Assembly (NCBI RefSeq): GCF_030646925.1 | Contig: NZ_JAUSKL010000031.1 | Location: forward strand, 1 to 39,220 | DNA: 39,220 bases | Direction of reading: 5' to 3' | Source of the DNA: Candidatus Binatus sp. | Lineage (GTDB): Bacteria > Desulfobacterota > Binatia > Binatales > Binataceae | Part shown: piece by piece, positions 9,294 to 18,301 of the stretch | Numbering within the stretch: the stretch's first letter is position 1 | Layout of the letters: the number at the start of each line of letters is the position of its first letter | The notes under the pieces: generated by a model | The model's input: only the letters and a program-made list of their open reading frames with translations | The model's database searches: none | What the model was told of the DNA's origin: nothing | Made by a program: the position numbers and the translations under genes

Positions 9294-10766
9294 ATGTGGG
9301 CCGACAAGCTGGTTAGCGCGATTCTAGAGCGAGGTTATTCGAACGCCTGGCCGGAGAAGTTCAAAGCTGGGTTCGAAGCTATTTTCGGAGGAGACGGCGG
9401 CCGCTATCCGGACAGTGCGAAGCGGCATGTGACCCTGCGTGGACCGGCGCCTTCAGAGGATAAGGAGGGAATCGTACCATTCGCGGCGCTCATTCATCCT
9501 AGCAATCCCAGTACTGGACCGTATGGCGGGACCTCGCTTGCCGTTTTTCCGGGCGACGACGCGCCTTGCCTGATCTCGCTCGTGGTCGGGACTAGCGGCC
9601 TTGCTCCGGACGAAGAGATTTTGGGGCGTCCCGGGCATGCACGGAAAGCAGCAGCAGTTTGCGCTTGGCTGAACAGCGGGCAAAGAAAACTCGTCGCGTG
9701 GTCAAAGCACGACCCGACTCGCTTGGATCAACGCATTCCTTCGGAGGTCGCCGATGAGTTCGGCAATTACTCGAGAGCGATAGGAAAGTATGGCCACGTT
9801 CTGTACGCCATCTACGAGCCGGGTTCCGACAAGAATCAGACCTTGGGAGCGTTAACCGCATTTCTAGACCTGATGTTTGCGGAACGAGGCATTGGTCCGC
9901 TCACCCGCTTCGAGGCAGATGCACATGAGATTCGGACGCGCTGGTTCCATTACCTGATGCCACAAGTTTCAAACGATGCCGTCGCTGAACTTCTGAACGA
10001 ACGCCACTACGTGATTCTGCAAGGTCCCCCGGGAACCGGTAAAACGCACATGGCGCGCAAGTTGATCTCGACGGAATACCATGACCGCGGCAGGACCATT
10101 CAATTTCACGCTAATACAACTTACGAGAACTTCGTCGGCGGGCTTGCACCAAGAACCTCGTCCGATAGCCTGGGATTTCAATTCGCGCCGCATAAGGGCT
10201 TCCTGACCCAAGCCGCCGAGCAAGCTCGCGCTTCGAGCGGAAAATATTTGCTCCATATCGACGAGATAAATCGCGCTGATTTGTCGAAGGTCCTCGGCGA
10301 GGCGATTTATTTGCTTGAGCCGGATGACTTGGAACGACGCCTAATCGATCTACCCTACGAATTCGAACCGCCGACCGGGAACCGACTTTCACTGCCTGAC
10401 AACCTACACATACTCGGCACCATGAATACTTCGGACCGCAGTCTCGCGATCGTGGACATCGCGATTAGGCGCCGCTTTGCATTCACTAAGCTCTGGCCGC
10501 AGATATCGGTGGTTGAGAGCGAGGGATGTGACCTTATGAAGGAGGCGTTCCAACGCCTGCTCTCAATTTTTGTTGACCACGCGACCGAAGATGCGATGAA
10601 CTTAGTTCCGGGTCATTCATATTTTCTGGAGTCGAATGTGCAAAAGGCGCGCAAACGGCTCGAGACGACGCTGAAGCCGCTGCTGGAGGACTACCTAGAA
10701 CAAGGATACGTTTCGTCGTTCGCGGAGGCGGTGCGCTCCTACTTGCAATGGATCGATTCGCAGTGA
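9294..10766 (+). CDS. mcrB: McrB-like AAA+ GTPase of a McrBC type IV restriction system
   Basis: A 490-residue motor subunit. The first 210 or so residues form a specificity domain that I do not recognise. The C-terminal McrB AAA+ module has Walker A GPPGTGKT at about 244-251, Walker B HIDEINRAD, and the McrB signature GTMNTSDRS followed by IRRRFAF. McrB uses GTP to translocate DNA and partners with the McrC nuclease to cut modified (for example methylcytosine) DNA. A GGGGGA ribosome-binding site precedes the ATG. Base composition is visibly less GC-rich than dnaE and hflX on either side, suggesting horizontal gain. The gene end overlaps the next start by 19 bases. Confidence 0.9.
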   Translation: MWADKLVSAILERGYSNAWPEKFKAGFEAIFGGDGGRYPDSAKRHVTLRGPAPSEDKEGIVPFAALIHPSNPSTGPYGGTSLAVFPGDDAPCLISLVVGTSGLAPDEEILGRPGHARKAAAVCAWLNSGQRKLVAWSKHDPTRLDQRIPSEVADEFGNYSRAIGKYGHVLYAIYEPGSDKNQTLGALTAFLDLMFAERGIGPLTRFEADAHEIRTRWFHYLMPQVSNDAVAELLNERHYVILQGPPGTGKTHMARKLISTEYHDRGRTIQFHANTTYENFVGGLAPRTSSDSLGFQFAPHKGFLTQAAEQARASSGKYLLHIDEINRADLSKVLGEAIYLLEPDDLERRLIDLPYEFEPPTGNRLSLPDNLHILGTMNTSDRSLAIVDIAIRRRFAFTKLWPQISVVESEGCDLMKEAFQRLLSIFVDHATEDAMNLVPGHSYFLESNVQKARKRLETTLKPLLEDYLEQGYVSSFAEAVRSYLQWIDSQ

Positions 10767-12247
10767 GCCCCGTTACCAAGAGCGTGCGCGGTCGGCGCCG
10801 ACAGCGGACCTATTCGCTTGCAGAGCCAGCGACGCTTGAGCAGCGTTGCTTCGAAGCGAAGGACTCTGCGGTAACTCGAATCTCCGCGCGCTTCTTGCTC
10901 CGAGGCCAACCGTCTCGCGATCCATCGCCGCAGATCGCGCGGCTCGCCGACCAGTTCGTGGACCTAAATCAAACTGCACTCCGCCAACTAGATTTAGTCG
11001 TTGAGCCGCACTACAGGAACTCTGACATTGAATTGGACATCCGCGCCGGCACCTGCATAGGGGCGATTCCACTAATTTCTCCGACTAGCGGACGACACGA
11101 TTACGGATTGGTGGTTCGCCCGCGGTTCGACTGGCCCGGGATTGGTCCGATCCTGGGCGCGACAGGCTGGCGCGTGATTCCCGCGCCGTTGTCGATGCCA
11201 TTGTTGCCGCGCTCCGAGCGTCGCGTGCCTCCTTGGGTGCTTTCGACGATTGTATTGTTCCGGCTGAAAGGGCTCCTCGAACAGTTGGAGCGCCGGTTCG
11301 AGATCACCAGCGAAGAACGCTCATCACCGAGAGGCACGATTGACTGGGGCCGGTATCTTAATCGCCAAATGAGCCGTGCCCGATTCCTCGAGGTTCCGTG
11401 CAGGTTCCCGGAGCTACAGAAGGATCGGAATTTGCGGTCTGCAATCCGTTTCGCTCTGGAGAAGCAACTACGTTCCCTTGAATCGCAGCGTATCGCCGGT
11501 TCGTTTGTCCGGGAGTTGATCGAGATGTGCCGCGGTTTAGTTGGTCAAGTCCTTGACGTCGCTCCACGTGCACCGCTTCCGACAACATTTCTGCTCTGGC
11601 AACGGAGTACGCTGAGCACGGATGTATTTCGTCGCGGTGTCGAGGCGATCGAGTGGACCGCTGAAGAACGGGGACTTGCCGGCCTCAGCGATCTCCAAGG
11701 GCTACCCTGGGCAATGTCCATGGAGCAATTCTTTGAGGCTTGGGTCGAGACACTCATGTCGCATGTTGTGCGTCGGATCGGTGGCCAACTACGAAGCGGC
11801 CGCGAGCGGCAAACGGTCGTGCCGCTCAACTGGGATCCTCCCTACCTCGGCTCACAGAAATCTCTAATTCCTGATCTCGTCATCGAGCGCGGCGACACTA
11901 CGGTAATCGTCGACGCGAAATACAAAGAGCACTGGGAGGATATGCAAGAGCGGCGTTGGAGCGATTTAGAAGATGCGCTCCGCGAACGTCATCGTGCCGA
12001 CCTCCTGCAGGTGCTCGCCTATTCGACAGTCGCGCGAACGCCCAAGGCTCTGGTTTGTCTTGCTTATCCCTGCAACGAAGAACGCTGGCTATCGCTTCGC
12101 GCCCGCAATCGTCTGGTCCATCGAGCGTCACTGCCTTTGACAGAGAGACGCGTCGAACTGATTCTCGTCGCCTTTCCGCTTTCGACCCGTGTCGTAGCCG
12201 AAGCCGTCAGCCTGATGGCGGAAGAGATCCGTCGCGTGGCAGCCTAA
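10748..12247 (+). CDS. mcrC: McrC-like endonuclease subunit of a McrBC type IV restriction system
   Basis: A 499-residue partner of the McrB-like gene, starting inside its last codons. The C-terminal PD-(D/E)xK nuclease site is visible: IPDLVIERG (Pro375-Asp376) followed by VDAKYKEHW (Asp389, Lys391), typical of McrC. The N-terminal 350 residues are largely helical, Arg-rich and longer than in E. coli McrC, as in many McrC homologues. Start context is weak, and translational coupling to the upstream gene is likely. Composition again differs from the flanking host genes. Confidence 0.88.
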   Translation: MDRFAVSPVTKSVRGRRRQRTYSLAEPATLEQRCFEAKDSAVTRISARFLLRGQPSRDPSPQIARLADQFVDLNQTALRQLDLVVEPHYRNSDIELDIRAGTCIGAIPLISPTSGRHDYGLVVRPRFDWPGIGPILGATGWRVIPAPLSMPLLPRSERRVPPWVLSTIVLFRLKGLLEQLERRFEITSEERSSPRGTIDWGRYLNRQMSRARFLEVPCRFPELQKDRNLRSAIRFALEKQLRSLESQRIAGSFVRELIEMCRGLVGQVLDVAPRAPLPTTFLLWQRSTLSTDVFRRGVEAIEWTAEERGLAGLSDLQGLPWAMSMEQFFEAWVETLMSHVVRRIGGQLRSGRERQTVVPLNWDPPYLGSQKSLIPDLVIERGDTTVIVDAKYKEHWEDMQERRWSDLEDALRERHRADLLQVLAYSTVARTPKALVCLAYPCNEERWLSLRARNRLVHRASLPLTERRVELILVAFPLSTRVVAEAVSLMAEEIRRVAA

Positions 12248-12330
12248 GCGCCTCCTGCATTTTCGATCGATCGTATCAGCCATCTTGGACTTGAAAACGC
12301 GCTATCGTGGCGGCAGCTCTTTTCAACGTG

Positions 12331-12534
12331 TTATTTGCTGCGGTCGACCCCTGCGGTTGCGGCAATCGTGCCGTCGGGGCCGATCGTTTTTTTTACTGCC
12401 TCGAGATGGGCAATCCATTCGGCGTCCTGGCCGGGTTCATCTTCCGGCCCATATTTGCCCTGCCTCAATGCCAGCGATTTCGCTTCGAGCGCATAGTAGA
12501 TTTCGCACCAATCTTCTCGTGTCAAAGTGATCAT
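12331..12534 (-). CDS. Small acidic protein, conserved-hypothetical type
   Basis: A 67-residue protein beginning MITLTREDWCEIYYALE. A longer frame continues upstream, but this internal ATG has a very strong ribosome-binding site (AAGGAGGG, about 5 bases before it), which fixes the start. It contains IGPDG near the C-terminus. I recall short hypothetical proteins of this EDWxEIYYAL...WxxHL type, but no function is known to me. It is divergent from hflX and convergent with mcrC. The 84 bases between it and mcrC show nothing. Confidence 0.7.
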   Translation of the reverse strand: MITLTREDWCEIYYALEAKSLALRQGKYGPEDEPGQDAEWIAHLEAVKKTIGPDGTIAATAGVDRSK

Positions 12535-12550
12535 GCTGCCCTCCTTCCCT

Positions 12551-12579
12551 GTATAAAGCACAGTCACCATTAGACAATC
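12551..12579 (-). promoter_or_regulatory. Possible promoter of the small minus-strand gene
   Basis: Read on the minus strand, TTATAC (12551-12556) lies upstream of the ribosome-binding site. It has GATTGT (17-base spacer) or TTGTCT (15-base spacer) as a -35 candidate. The match is partial. Confidence 0.35.
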
Positions 12580-12642
12580 GACGCTCAATGACGGTCTTCG
12601 CGTCGATGCGGTGGCAGCGTCGATGGGATCGGCGGTTTCTGA

Positions 12643-12648
12643 TAGAAT
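12643..12648 (+). promoter_or_regulatory. Candidate -10 box for hflX
   Basis: TAGAAT sits 41 bases before the hflX start, within a short perfect inverted repeat TCTGAT-AGA-ATCAGA. No good -35 box is visible, so this is tentative. Confidence 0.3.
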
Positions 12649-12689
12649 CAGAGTGATCATCGAAGCGCGAGGAATATCAACTGGCAAAT

Positions 12690-13994
12690 TTGCACGACGT
12701 ATCGAACGAGCATCACGAACGCGCCATCCTGGTCGGAATCGAACTGGGTTCCGAGGTCGGAATCGGCAGCGATGAATCACTCGAAGAACTGAAATCCTTG
12801 ACCGAGAGCGCCGGCGCCGAAGTCGCTGCGACCGTGCGCCAGCGCCTGAAGGCGCCCGACCCGCGCACTTTTATCGGCAAAGGCAAAGCGGCCGAGGTGC
12901 ATCAACTCGCGCAAGACAAGGGCGCCAATGTCGCGATTTTCGACGACGCGCTCAGTCCCGCGCAGGCGCGCAATCTCGAGAACGAGCTCAAGCTCCGCGT
13001 GATCGATCGCAGCCAGCTCATCCTGGATATTTTTGCGCAGCGCGCGCGCACGCTCGAGGGCAAGCTGCAAGTCGAAATCGCGCAGCTCAGTTATCTGCAG
13101 CCGCGGCTTACGCGCCAATGGTCGCATCTTTCGCGAGTCCGTGGCGGCGGCGCGGGCGGAGGAGGAGTCGGCACGCGCGGACCGGGCGAAACGCAGCTTG
13201 AAGTCGATCGGCGCCGTTTGCGCGAACGCCTCACGCGGCTGCGTGCGCGGCTCCGCGAAGTCGAACGCACGCGCGCGATTCAACGACGCCGGCGGCTCGA
13301 GGCGCCCTACCCTACCGTCGCGCTGGTCGGCTACACGAACTCCGGCAAATCGACGCTGATGAACGCACTCACTGACGCGGGCGTCGAAACCGCGAATCGC
13401 CCGTTCTCGACGCTCGACCCGACGATTCGGCGGCTCAAGCTGCCCGGCAAGATGAACGTGATGCTGGTCGATACGGTGGGATTTATTCATCGCCTGCCGC
13501 ACATGCTGATCGACGCGTTCAAGGCGACGCTCGAAGAGGTGCGCACGGCGACGATGCTGCTGCACGTGGTCGATGCGAGCTCGCCGCTCGCGCCGGAGCG
13601 GATGGCGATCGTCGATCAGGTGCTGGAGGAAATCGGCGCGGGCGCGGTGCCGCGTTTGATCGTGATGAACAAGGCTGATCTCCTCGGCGATGCGCCGCGC
13701 CGCGCGGGCGCGCACGATTCGATTTCGATATCCGCCAAGAACTCGGACGGGCTCGACGAGTTGCTCGCGGCGATTGCGCGGCAGCTGACGGGCTCGCGCG
13801 AGGAAATCTCGGTGACGTTTCCGGCCGGCCGCGGCGATTTGCTGGCAATGGCGCGGCGCGACGGAGAAGTGCTAAGCGAAGAATACACCGACGGGCTGGT
13901 TTCGATGCGCGCGCGGGTCAGTGCGCCCGTCGCCGGACGGCTCCGAAAGGCGGCGGTCGAGTCGCCGCAGAATCATGGCAGCACCATCGCATAA
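12690..13994 (+). CDS. hflX: GTPase HflX (ribosome-splitting factor)
   Basis: A 434-residue Obg-HflX GTPase that binds the 50S subunit and rescues stalled ribosomes. The N-terminal HflX domain contains ERAILVG and RTFIGKGK. The glycine-rich linker GGGAGGGGVGTRGPGETQLE is followed by a coiled coil. The G domain has GYTNSGKST (G1), the PFSTLDPT loop (G2), DTVGF (G3) and NKAD (G4). The start is a TTG at 12690; homology requires a start close to it and no ATG fits. It overlaps the next gene by 20 bases. Confidence 0.94.
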   Translation: MHDVSNEHHERAILVGIELGSEVGIGSDESLEELKSLTESAGAEVAATVRQRLKAPDPRTFIGKGKAAEVHQLAQDKGANVAIFDDALSPAQARNLENELKLRVIDRSQLILDIFAQRARTLEGKLQVEIAQLSYLQPRLTRQWSHLSRVRGGGAGGGGVGTRGPGETQLEVDRRRLRERLTRLRARLREVERTRAIQRRRRLEAPYPTVALVGYTNSGKSTLMNALTDAGVETANRPFSTLDPTIRRLKLPGKMNVMLVDTVGFIHRLPHMLIDAFKATLEEVRTATMLLHVVDASSPLAPERMAIVDQVLEEIGAGAVPRLIVMNKADLLGDAPRRAGAHDSISISAKNSDGLDELLAAIARQLTGSREEISVTFPAGRGDLLAMARRDGEVLSEEYTDGLVSMRARVSAPVAGRLRKAAVESPQNHGSTIA

Positions 13995-14607
13995 GATCGC
14001 CGACGCGCGGAATATCAAGCGGGCAGATTCGTTCATCCATCTGCTGAACATTCCGAATTTTCTGACGCTATGCCGGCTTGGATCGATTCCGATTTTCCTC
14101 ACGCTGCTGAGCCGCGATCGGTACACCGCCGCGTTGTATGTGTTCGCCGCCGCGGCGGTAACAGACGCGCTCGACGGCGCCGTCGCGCGGCTTTTCAATT
14201 CGCGGACCGAGTTGGGCGCGTTTCTCGATCCGTTCGCCGACAAGCTGATGCTGGTGTCGGCATTCGTGGTGCTGACGGTTGAAAATCAGTTCCCCGGCTA
14301 CCTGCTGAGCGTGGTCGCGATTCGCGACGTGACGATCGCGGTCGGCTACCTGATGCTCTCGTTCTTCACCGGCGAGCGAATTCCGGTGCGGCCCAGCTAT
14401 CTTGGCAAACTCAGCACGTTCTTCCAGCTTGGATGCGTGATCGCGGTGCTCGCGCGCGTCGATGACCGATGGCCGCAGTACTTCAGTGCGCTATTGATCG
14501 CGACGGTCGCGGTGACAGCCGGGTCGGGGATTCACTACATGTATCGCGGTCTCGAGTGGCTGCGCTCGCGCGAACCGGAGATGTTCGTCAAGTCGAAAAT
14601 CGACTAG
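13975..14607 (+). CDS. pgsA: CDP-alcohol phosphatidyltransferase, probably phosphatidylglycerophosphate synthase
   Basis: A 210-residue membrane enzyme with the CDP-alcohol phosphotransferase signature DALDGAVARLFNSRTELGAFLD followed by PFADK (DG-x2-AR-x8-G-x3-D-x3-D) near residues 59-85. Four or more hydrophobic segments follow. NIPNFLTLCRLGSIPIF near the N-terminus is typical of PgsA, which makes phosphatidylglycerophosphate from CDP-diacylglycerol and glycerol-3-phosphate. Other alcohol acceptors cannot be excluded. The ATG lies within the end of hflX. Its stop overlaps by three bases the stop of the convergent CoA-transferase gene. Confidence 0.83.
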   Translation: MAAPSHKIADARNIKRADSFIHLLNIPNFLTLCRLGSIPIFLTLLSRDRYTAALYVFAAAAVTDALDGAVARLFNSRTELGAFLDPFADKLMLVSAFVVLTVENQFPGYLLSVVAIRDVTIAVGYLMLSFFTGERIPVRPSYLGKLSTFFQLGCVIAVLARVDDRWPQYFSALLIATVAVTAGSGIHYMYRGLEWLRSREPEMFVKSKID

Positions 14608-15776
14608 ACGATCACTTTCGTCGAGCGCAGTTCCTCGACCTGGGATTTCTCGATTCCAGCCTCGCGCAGAATTTCGTCGGTATGCTCGCCGAGCCTCGGC
14701 GGGATGCGCCACATCTTCATCGGCGTTTCGGTGAAGCGCGCGCCCGGATTCACTGTGCGGACCGATCCGACTTGCGGATGCTCGTAGATGGCGAAGCAAT
14801 CGTTCGCGACGATCTCTTCGTCGGTGAACAGCGTCTCGTAATTGTGCACCGGGCCGCACGGAACGTCGGCCTGCTCGATAATCGGCAGCCATTCGGCGGT
14901 GGTGCGTTCGAGGAAAAGTTTCGCGAGACCGCGCATCATGTTGCGTCCGCGCTCTACTTTGTCGGCCGCGTCGGCCCACCATTCAGGATGGCCGACCGCC
15001 TCGCATAACCGCTGATTCTGCGCGTCGGTAAAGGGCGCGATCGTCAGCCATCCGTCTTTGGTTTTGAACGGGTCGAGCGTGGTCGATTTCGGCGCCTGCG
15101 ATTTGTATTCGTCCTCGGGCACGAAAGTGTAGCCGTAGATGGAATCGTTGGCGGAGAACGCCATCATCGCCTCGAGCATCGGCACCCTGATGTACTGGCC
15201 GACGCCGCGCGCGCGCGCCGCGTGCAACGCGCTGACAACCGAGAGCGCCGCAGTCATCCCGCTGATCTTGTCGGCCAGCGCCATCTTCACCGAAGTAGGC
15301 TTTTCACTTTTGCCGCCCTGCACGAACGCCATGCCGGAGTAGCCCTGGATGACGGGATCGTACGCGGGATGATTGGCCATCCGGCCTTTCGGGCCGAAGC
15401 CACAAATCGAGCAATAAACGATTTTCGGATTCGCGCGCCGGATGTCTGCGTAGCCGATGCCGAGCCGATCCGCCACGCCGGGACGATTGTTCTCGACCAA
15501 CGCGTCCGCCTTCACCGCGAGGCGGCGGACGAGATCGCGCCCGTGCTCCTTCTTGATGTCGATCACGATGCTGCGTTTGTTGCGATTGAAATTCAGAAAC
15601 GCGGCGGTGACGCCGTTCTTGGCCGGACGCCCGAGACGGCGCATCGAGTCGCCCTCCGGTGGTTCGATCTTGACCACGTCGGCGCCCAAATCGCCGAGCA
15701 ACTGGGTGCAAAACGGCCCCGAGATCACAGCGGTCAAATCGAGAATCCGAAAACCTACGAGCGGTCCATCAGCCAT
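14604..15776 (-). CDS. CaiB/BaiF-family (class III) acyl-CoA transferase
   Basis: A 390-residue class III CoA-transferase. The N-terminal ILDLTAVISGPFCTQLLGDLGADVVKIEPP fold and the catalytic-type Asp in AYDPVIQGYSG (Asp140) are present, with the Gly-rich and FxTxD-type segments later. Family members move CoA between carboxylic acids (formyl-CoA, carnitine, succinyl-CoA:mesaconate and others) or act as acyl-CoA racemases; the substrate is not evident here. AAGGA lies 8 bases before the ATG. It is the last gene of a minus-strand run but is separated from the deacetylase by 148 bases, so it may have its own promoter. Confidence 0.9.
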   Translation of the reverse strand: MADGPLVGFRILDLTAVISGPFCTQLLGDLGADVVKIEPPEGDSMRRLGRPAKNGVTAAFLNFNRNKRSIVIDIKKEHGRDLVRRLAVKADALVENNRPGVADRLGIGYADIRRANPKIVYCSICGFGPKGRMANHPAYDPVIQGYSGMAFVQGGKSEKPTSVKMALADKISGMTAALSVVSALHAARARGVGQYIRVPMLEAMMAFSANDSIYGYTFVPEDEYKSQAPKSTTLDPFKTKDGWLTIAPFTDAQNQRLCEAVGHPEWWADAADKVERGRNMMRGLAKLFLERTTAEWLPIIEQADVPCGPVHNYETLFTDEEIVANDCFAIYEHPQVGSVRTVNPGARFTETPMKMWRIPPRLGEHTDEILREAGIEKSQVEELRSTKVIV

Positions 15777-15924
15777 TGCGAATTCCTTAACACGGTTCGA
15801 GTCACCGAGTAATAGTCGGGACGCCGCGCGGAGTCATCGCGCGGAAATCGTGGAAGACTGTTGTTCGGCACGCCGACATTAGCCGGAGAAGCGGCAGATG
15901 TCACACGGCGCGGTGGATTATCCG

Positions 15925-17019
15925 TTACTTGATCCGGATGAGTAACGCGGCCGCGCGATCGATAACGGCCGCCTGATGCGGCTGAAGTTCCTGGTAGCCC
16001 CAGCTTTGGGCCAGTTCGAGAAATGGATCGACAATGCCAGTCCGGATGCCGGACAGCTCCTCCATGATCGCCAAGCCGCAAAACGGTACGTACACCGCCG
16101 AATAGCCGCCTTCGTGCGAGAGCACCACGCGGCCCGCGCAGACCTCGGCAGCGACCTCCAGAATCATTCGCGTCAAGCGACGATAATGTTCGCTCTGGAG
16201 CATCATGCGCCCGAGCGGATCGGTGCCTGCCGCGTCTAGCCCCGACGCGACCACGATCAGTTCGGGCTTGAATTTTTTTAAGGCCGGCACGATCACCTGC
16301 TCGAACGCGGCCACGTATGCGCCACCGCCACATCCGGGCGGCATCGGGATGTTGATGTTGTAACCGGCGCCCTTGCCGATTCCGTTGTCGTCCATGCTGC
16401 CGCTGTTCGCCGGGTAAAGATTGTCCTGATGAATCGACATCGTCAGCACGTTCGGATTTTCGTAAAACGCCTGCTGCGTGCCGTTGCCGTGATGCACATC
16501 CCAATCGACAACTGCAATTCGCTCGATTCCAAGCTTCGCTCTTGCCTGCATCACGGCGAGCGCGATGTTGCCGAAGATGCAATATCCGCGGCCGCGATTC
16601 GGCTCCGCATGATGACCGGGCGGACGCACCAAGGCGTAGGCATTTTCGACAGCACCTGTCGCCACCGCTTCGACCGCGCGCATCACGCCGCCCGCGGCGA
16701 GCAAAGCGATTTCATAGCTGCCGGGGCCAAAGGGAGTGAATTCACCGGCTTCGCCGCCGCGCTCCGCCGACATGCGCTTGATCTGCGCGATGTAATCGCG
16801 AGTGTGGAAGCGAGCGAGATCATCTTCGGCGGCGGGAATCGCCCTGATCGGCTGTAGGCGTTCGAGCAGGCCGCTAACGGCGAGCAGATCGCGGAAGCGG
16901 CGCTTGGTTTCCGGATTTTCAAAATGCTGGCCGGGCTCGACCGGGAACGCGCTGATCGCCGCGTCATGCCAGAGGTAGATTTCTTCGAACAAGAAGCCGG
17001 TCTTCTTTTTCTCGGCCAC
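15925..17019 (-). CDS. Histone-deacetylase-superfamily amidohydrolase (class II type)
   Basis: A 364-residue zinc deacetylase. RPPGHHAEP carries the tandem His (136-137), VDWDVHHGNGT supplies metal ligands Asp174 and His176, and SGLDAAGTDPLG supplies Asp262. The active site is therefore complete. Bacterial members deacetylate polyamines, acetoin-pathway products or other N-acetyl amines rather than histones. The start is GTG at 17019, with GGGAG a few bases upstream. It lies 34 bases after the amidase gene on the same strand, suggesting a joint transcript. Confidence 0.92.
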   Translation of the reverse strand: MAEKKKTGFLFEEIYLWHDAAISAFPVEPGQHFENPETKRRFRDLLAVSGLLERLQPIRAIPAAEDDLARFHTRDYIAQIKRMSAERGGEAGEFTPFGPGSYEIALLAAGGVMRAVEAVATGAVENAYALVRPPGHHAEPNRGRGYCIFGNIALAVMQARAKLGIERIAVVDWDVHHGNGTQQAFYENPNVLTMSIHQDNLYPANSGSMDDNGIGKGAGYNINIPMPPGCGGGAYVAAFEQVIVPALKKFKPELIVVASGLDAAGTDPLGRMMLQSEHYRRLTRMILEVAAEVCAGRVVLSHEGGYSAVYVPFCGLAIMEELSGIRTGIVDPFLELAQSWGYQELQPHQAAVIDRAAALLIRIK

Positions 17020-17053
17020 GGCGATTCTCCCGGTTGGATGGGCGCTTGCAGAT

Positions 17054-17899
17054 TTACCGGGACTCGCGATGCAATCGCGCGTGCTTCAGCGCCGGCAATT
17101 CGCTGCGCACGCGATCCTGGTATTGCAAATCGATCGGCGCTACCACGACGCCTTCCTGATCGGCGGCGCGCGCGAGCACGCGCCCCCACGGATCGACGAT
17201 CATCGAATTGCCGTAATCACTGTAGCCGTACACATTCGGGCCGAACTGCGCTGGCGCGATCACGTAAGCCTGGTTCTCGATCGCGCGGGCGCGAATCAGC
17301 GGCTCCCAATGCGCCTCGCCGGTCGGAAATGTGAACGCGCTCGGAATCGCGATTATCCGCGCGCCGGCAAACGTGAGCCGGCGATATAGTTCCGGGAAGC
17401 GCAAGTCATAGCAGATGCTGAGGCCAATCGGGCCGAGCGCAGTTTCGGCGCATACCACGTCGGCGCCGCTCAGCTTCGCGTCGGATTCGCGCGCAGTCAC
17501 CCGGCCAGGGAGTTCGACATCGAACAGATGAATCTTGCGATAGACGGCGACGCGCGCGCCCTCGCGATCGAGCAGCACGGAGGTGTTGTAGCATCGCGTT
17601 TCGCCGGGAGCATGTTCGGTGATTGATCCCGCGAGCAGATGAATCCGCAGTTCGCGCGCAAGTTTCGACATCAGCGCGAGCGTTTGCCCGTCGAGCGTCT
17701 CGGCCGCCTGCGCCTGCTCGGAGCGCTTTCCGCGCCAGTTGAAAACTTCGGGCAGCGCGACCAAGTTTGCGCCGCGCGCCGCCGCGACGCGAACGAGTCT
17801 TTCCGCGCGCTCGAGGTTGGCCGCCTTGTCCGACGACGCGGTCATCTGAATCGCCGCGGCGAGAAACGTCATCGCTGGATTTTCCATACGTTCGGCCAC
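17054..17899 (-). CDS. Carbon-nitrogen hydrolase (nitrilase superfamily, Nit1/deaminated-glutathione amidase type)
   Basis: About 281 residues with the complete nitrilase-superfamily triad: Glu51 (ALPEVF), Lys122 (YRKIHLFD) and Cys163 (SICYDLRFPELYR). The KIHLFDV and CYDLRFPELYR wording is closest to the Nit/deaminated glutathione amidase branch, a metabolite-repair enzyme. The start is uncertain: GTG at 17899, or ATGs at residue 5 or 10, of which residue 10 has GGAAAA upstream. It sits between the rhodanese and deacetylase genes with short gaps. Confidence 0.9.
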   Translation of the reverse strand: MAERMENPAMTFLAAAIQMTASSDKAANLERAERLVRVAAARGANLVALPEVFNWRGKRSEQAQAAETLDGQTLALMSKLARELRIHLLAGSITEHAPGETRCYNTSVLLDREGARVAVYRKIHLFDVELPGRVTARESDAKLSGADVVCAETALGPIGLSICYDLRFPELYRRLTFAGARIIAIPSAFTFPTGEAHWEPLIRARAIENQAYVIAPAQFGPNVYGYSDYGNSMIVDPWGRVLARAADQEGVVVAPIDLQYQDRVRSELPALKHARLHRESR

Positions 17900-17946
17900 C
17901 GGTTAGCGGCTGATGCTCGCGACAGTATCCCGCTTTGCGCGGCGAG

Positions 17947-18273
17947 TTAGTAGCGCGGCGTATGGGCGTCCGCGGTTTCCGACCAGAGGTCGATTCCGCC
18001 GCTCAGATTGAGCACTCGCGCGAAGCCCATCCGCGCGAGATACATCGCGACTTGCGCGCTGCGGACGCCGTGATGGCATACGACGACGATCTCGCGATTC
18101 GAATCGAGTTCGTCGAGGCGCGCCGGGATGTCGTCCATCGGGATGTGATTCGCGCCGGGAAACCGCGCGAGCTCGATCTCGTACGGCTCGCGCACGTCGA
18201 GGACGAAGATCTGCTCGCCGCGATCGAGCCGCGCTTTGAGCGCGAGCGGATCGATGGCTCCAATTTCAGGCAT
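17947..18273 (-). CDS. Single-domain rhodanese (sulfurtransferase)
   Basis: A 108-residue single-domain rhodanese. It has VLDVREPYE, the active-site loop CHHGVRS (Cys66) and the LSGGIDLW ending. The loop is of the type common in GlpE- and PspE-like or regulatory rhodaneses that carry persulfide sulfur. No signal peptide is seen, so it is cytoplasmic. It lies 28 bases after the exported-protein gene and 47 before the nitrilase-family gene. Confidence 0.93.
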   Translation of the reverse strand: MPEIGAIDPLALKARLDRGEQIFVLDVREPYEIELARFPGANHIPMDDIPARLDELDSNREIVVVCHHGVRSAQVAMYLARMGFARVLNLSGGIDLWSETADAHTPRY

Positions 18274-18301
18274 CAGGCGGTGACGAAATCCGAAGCGCGA
18301 G

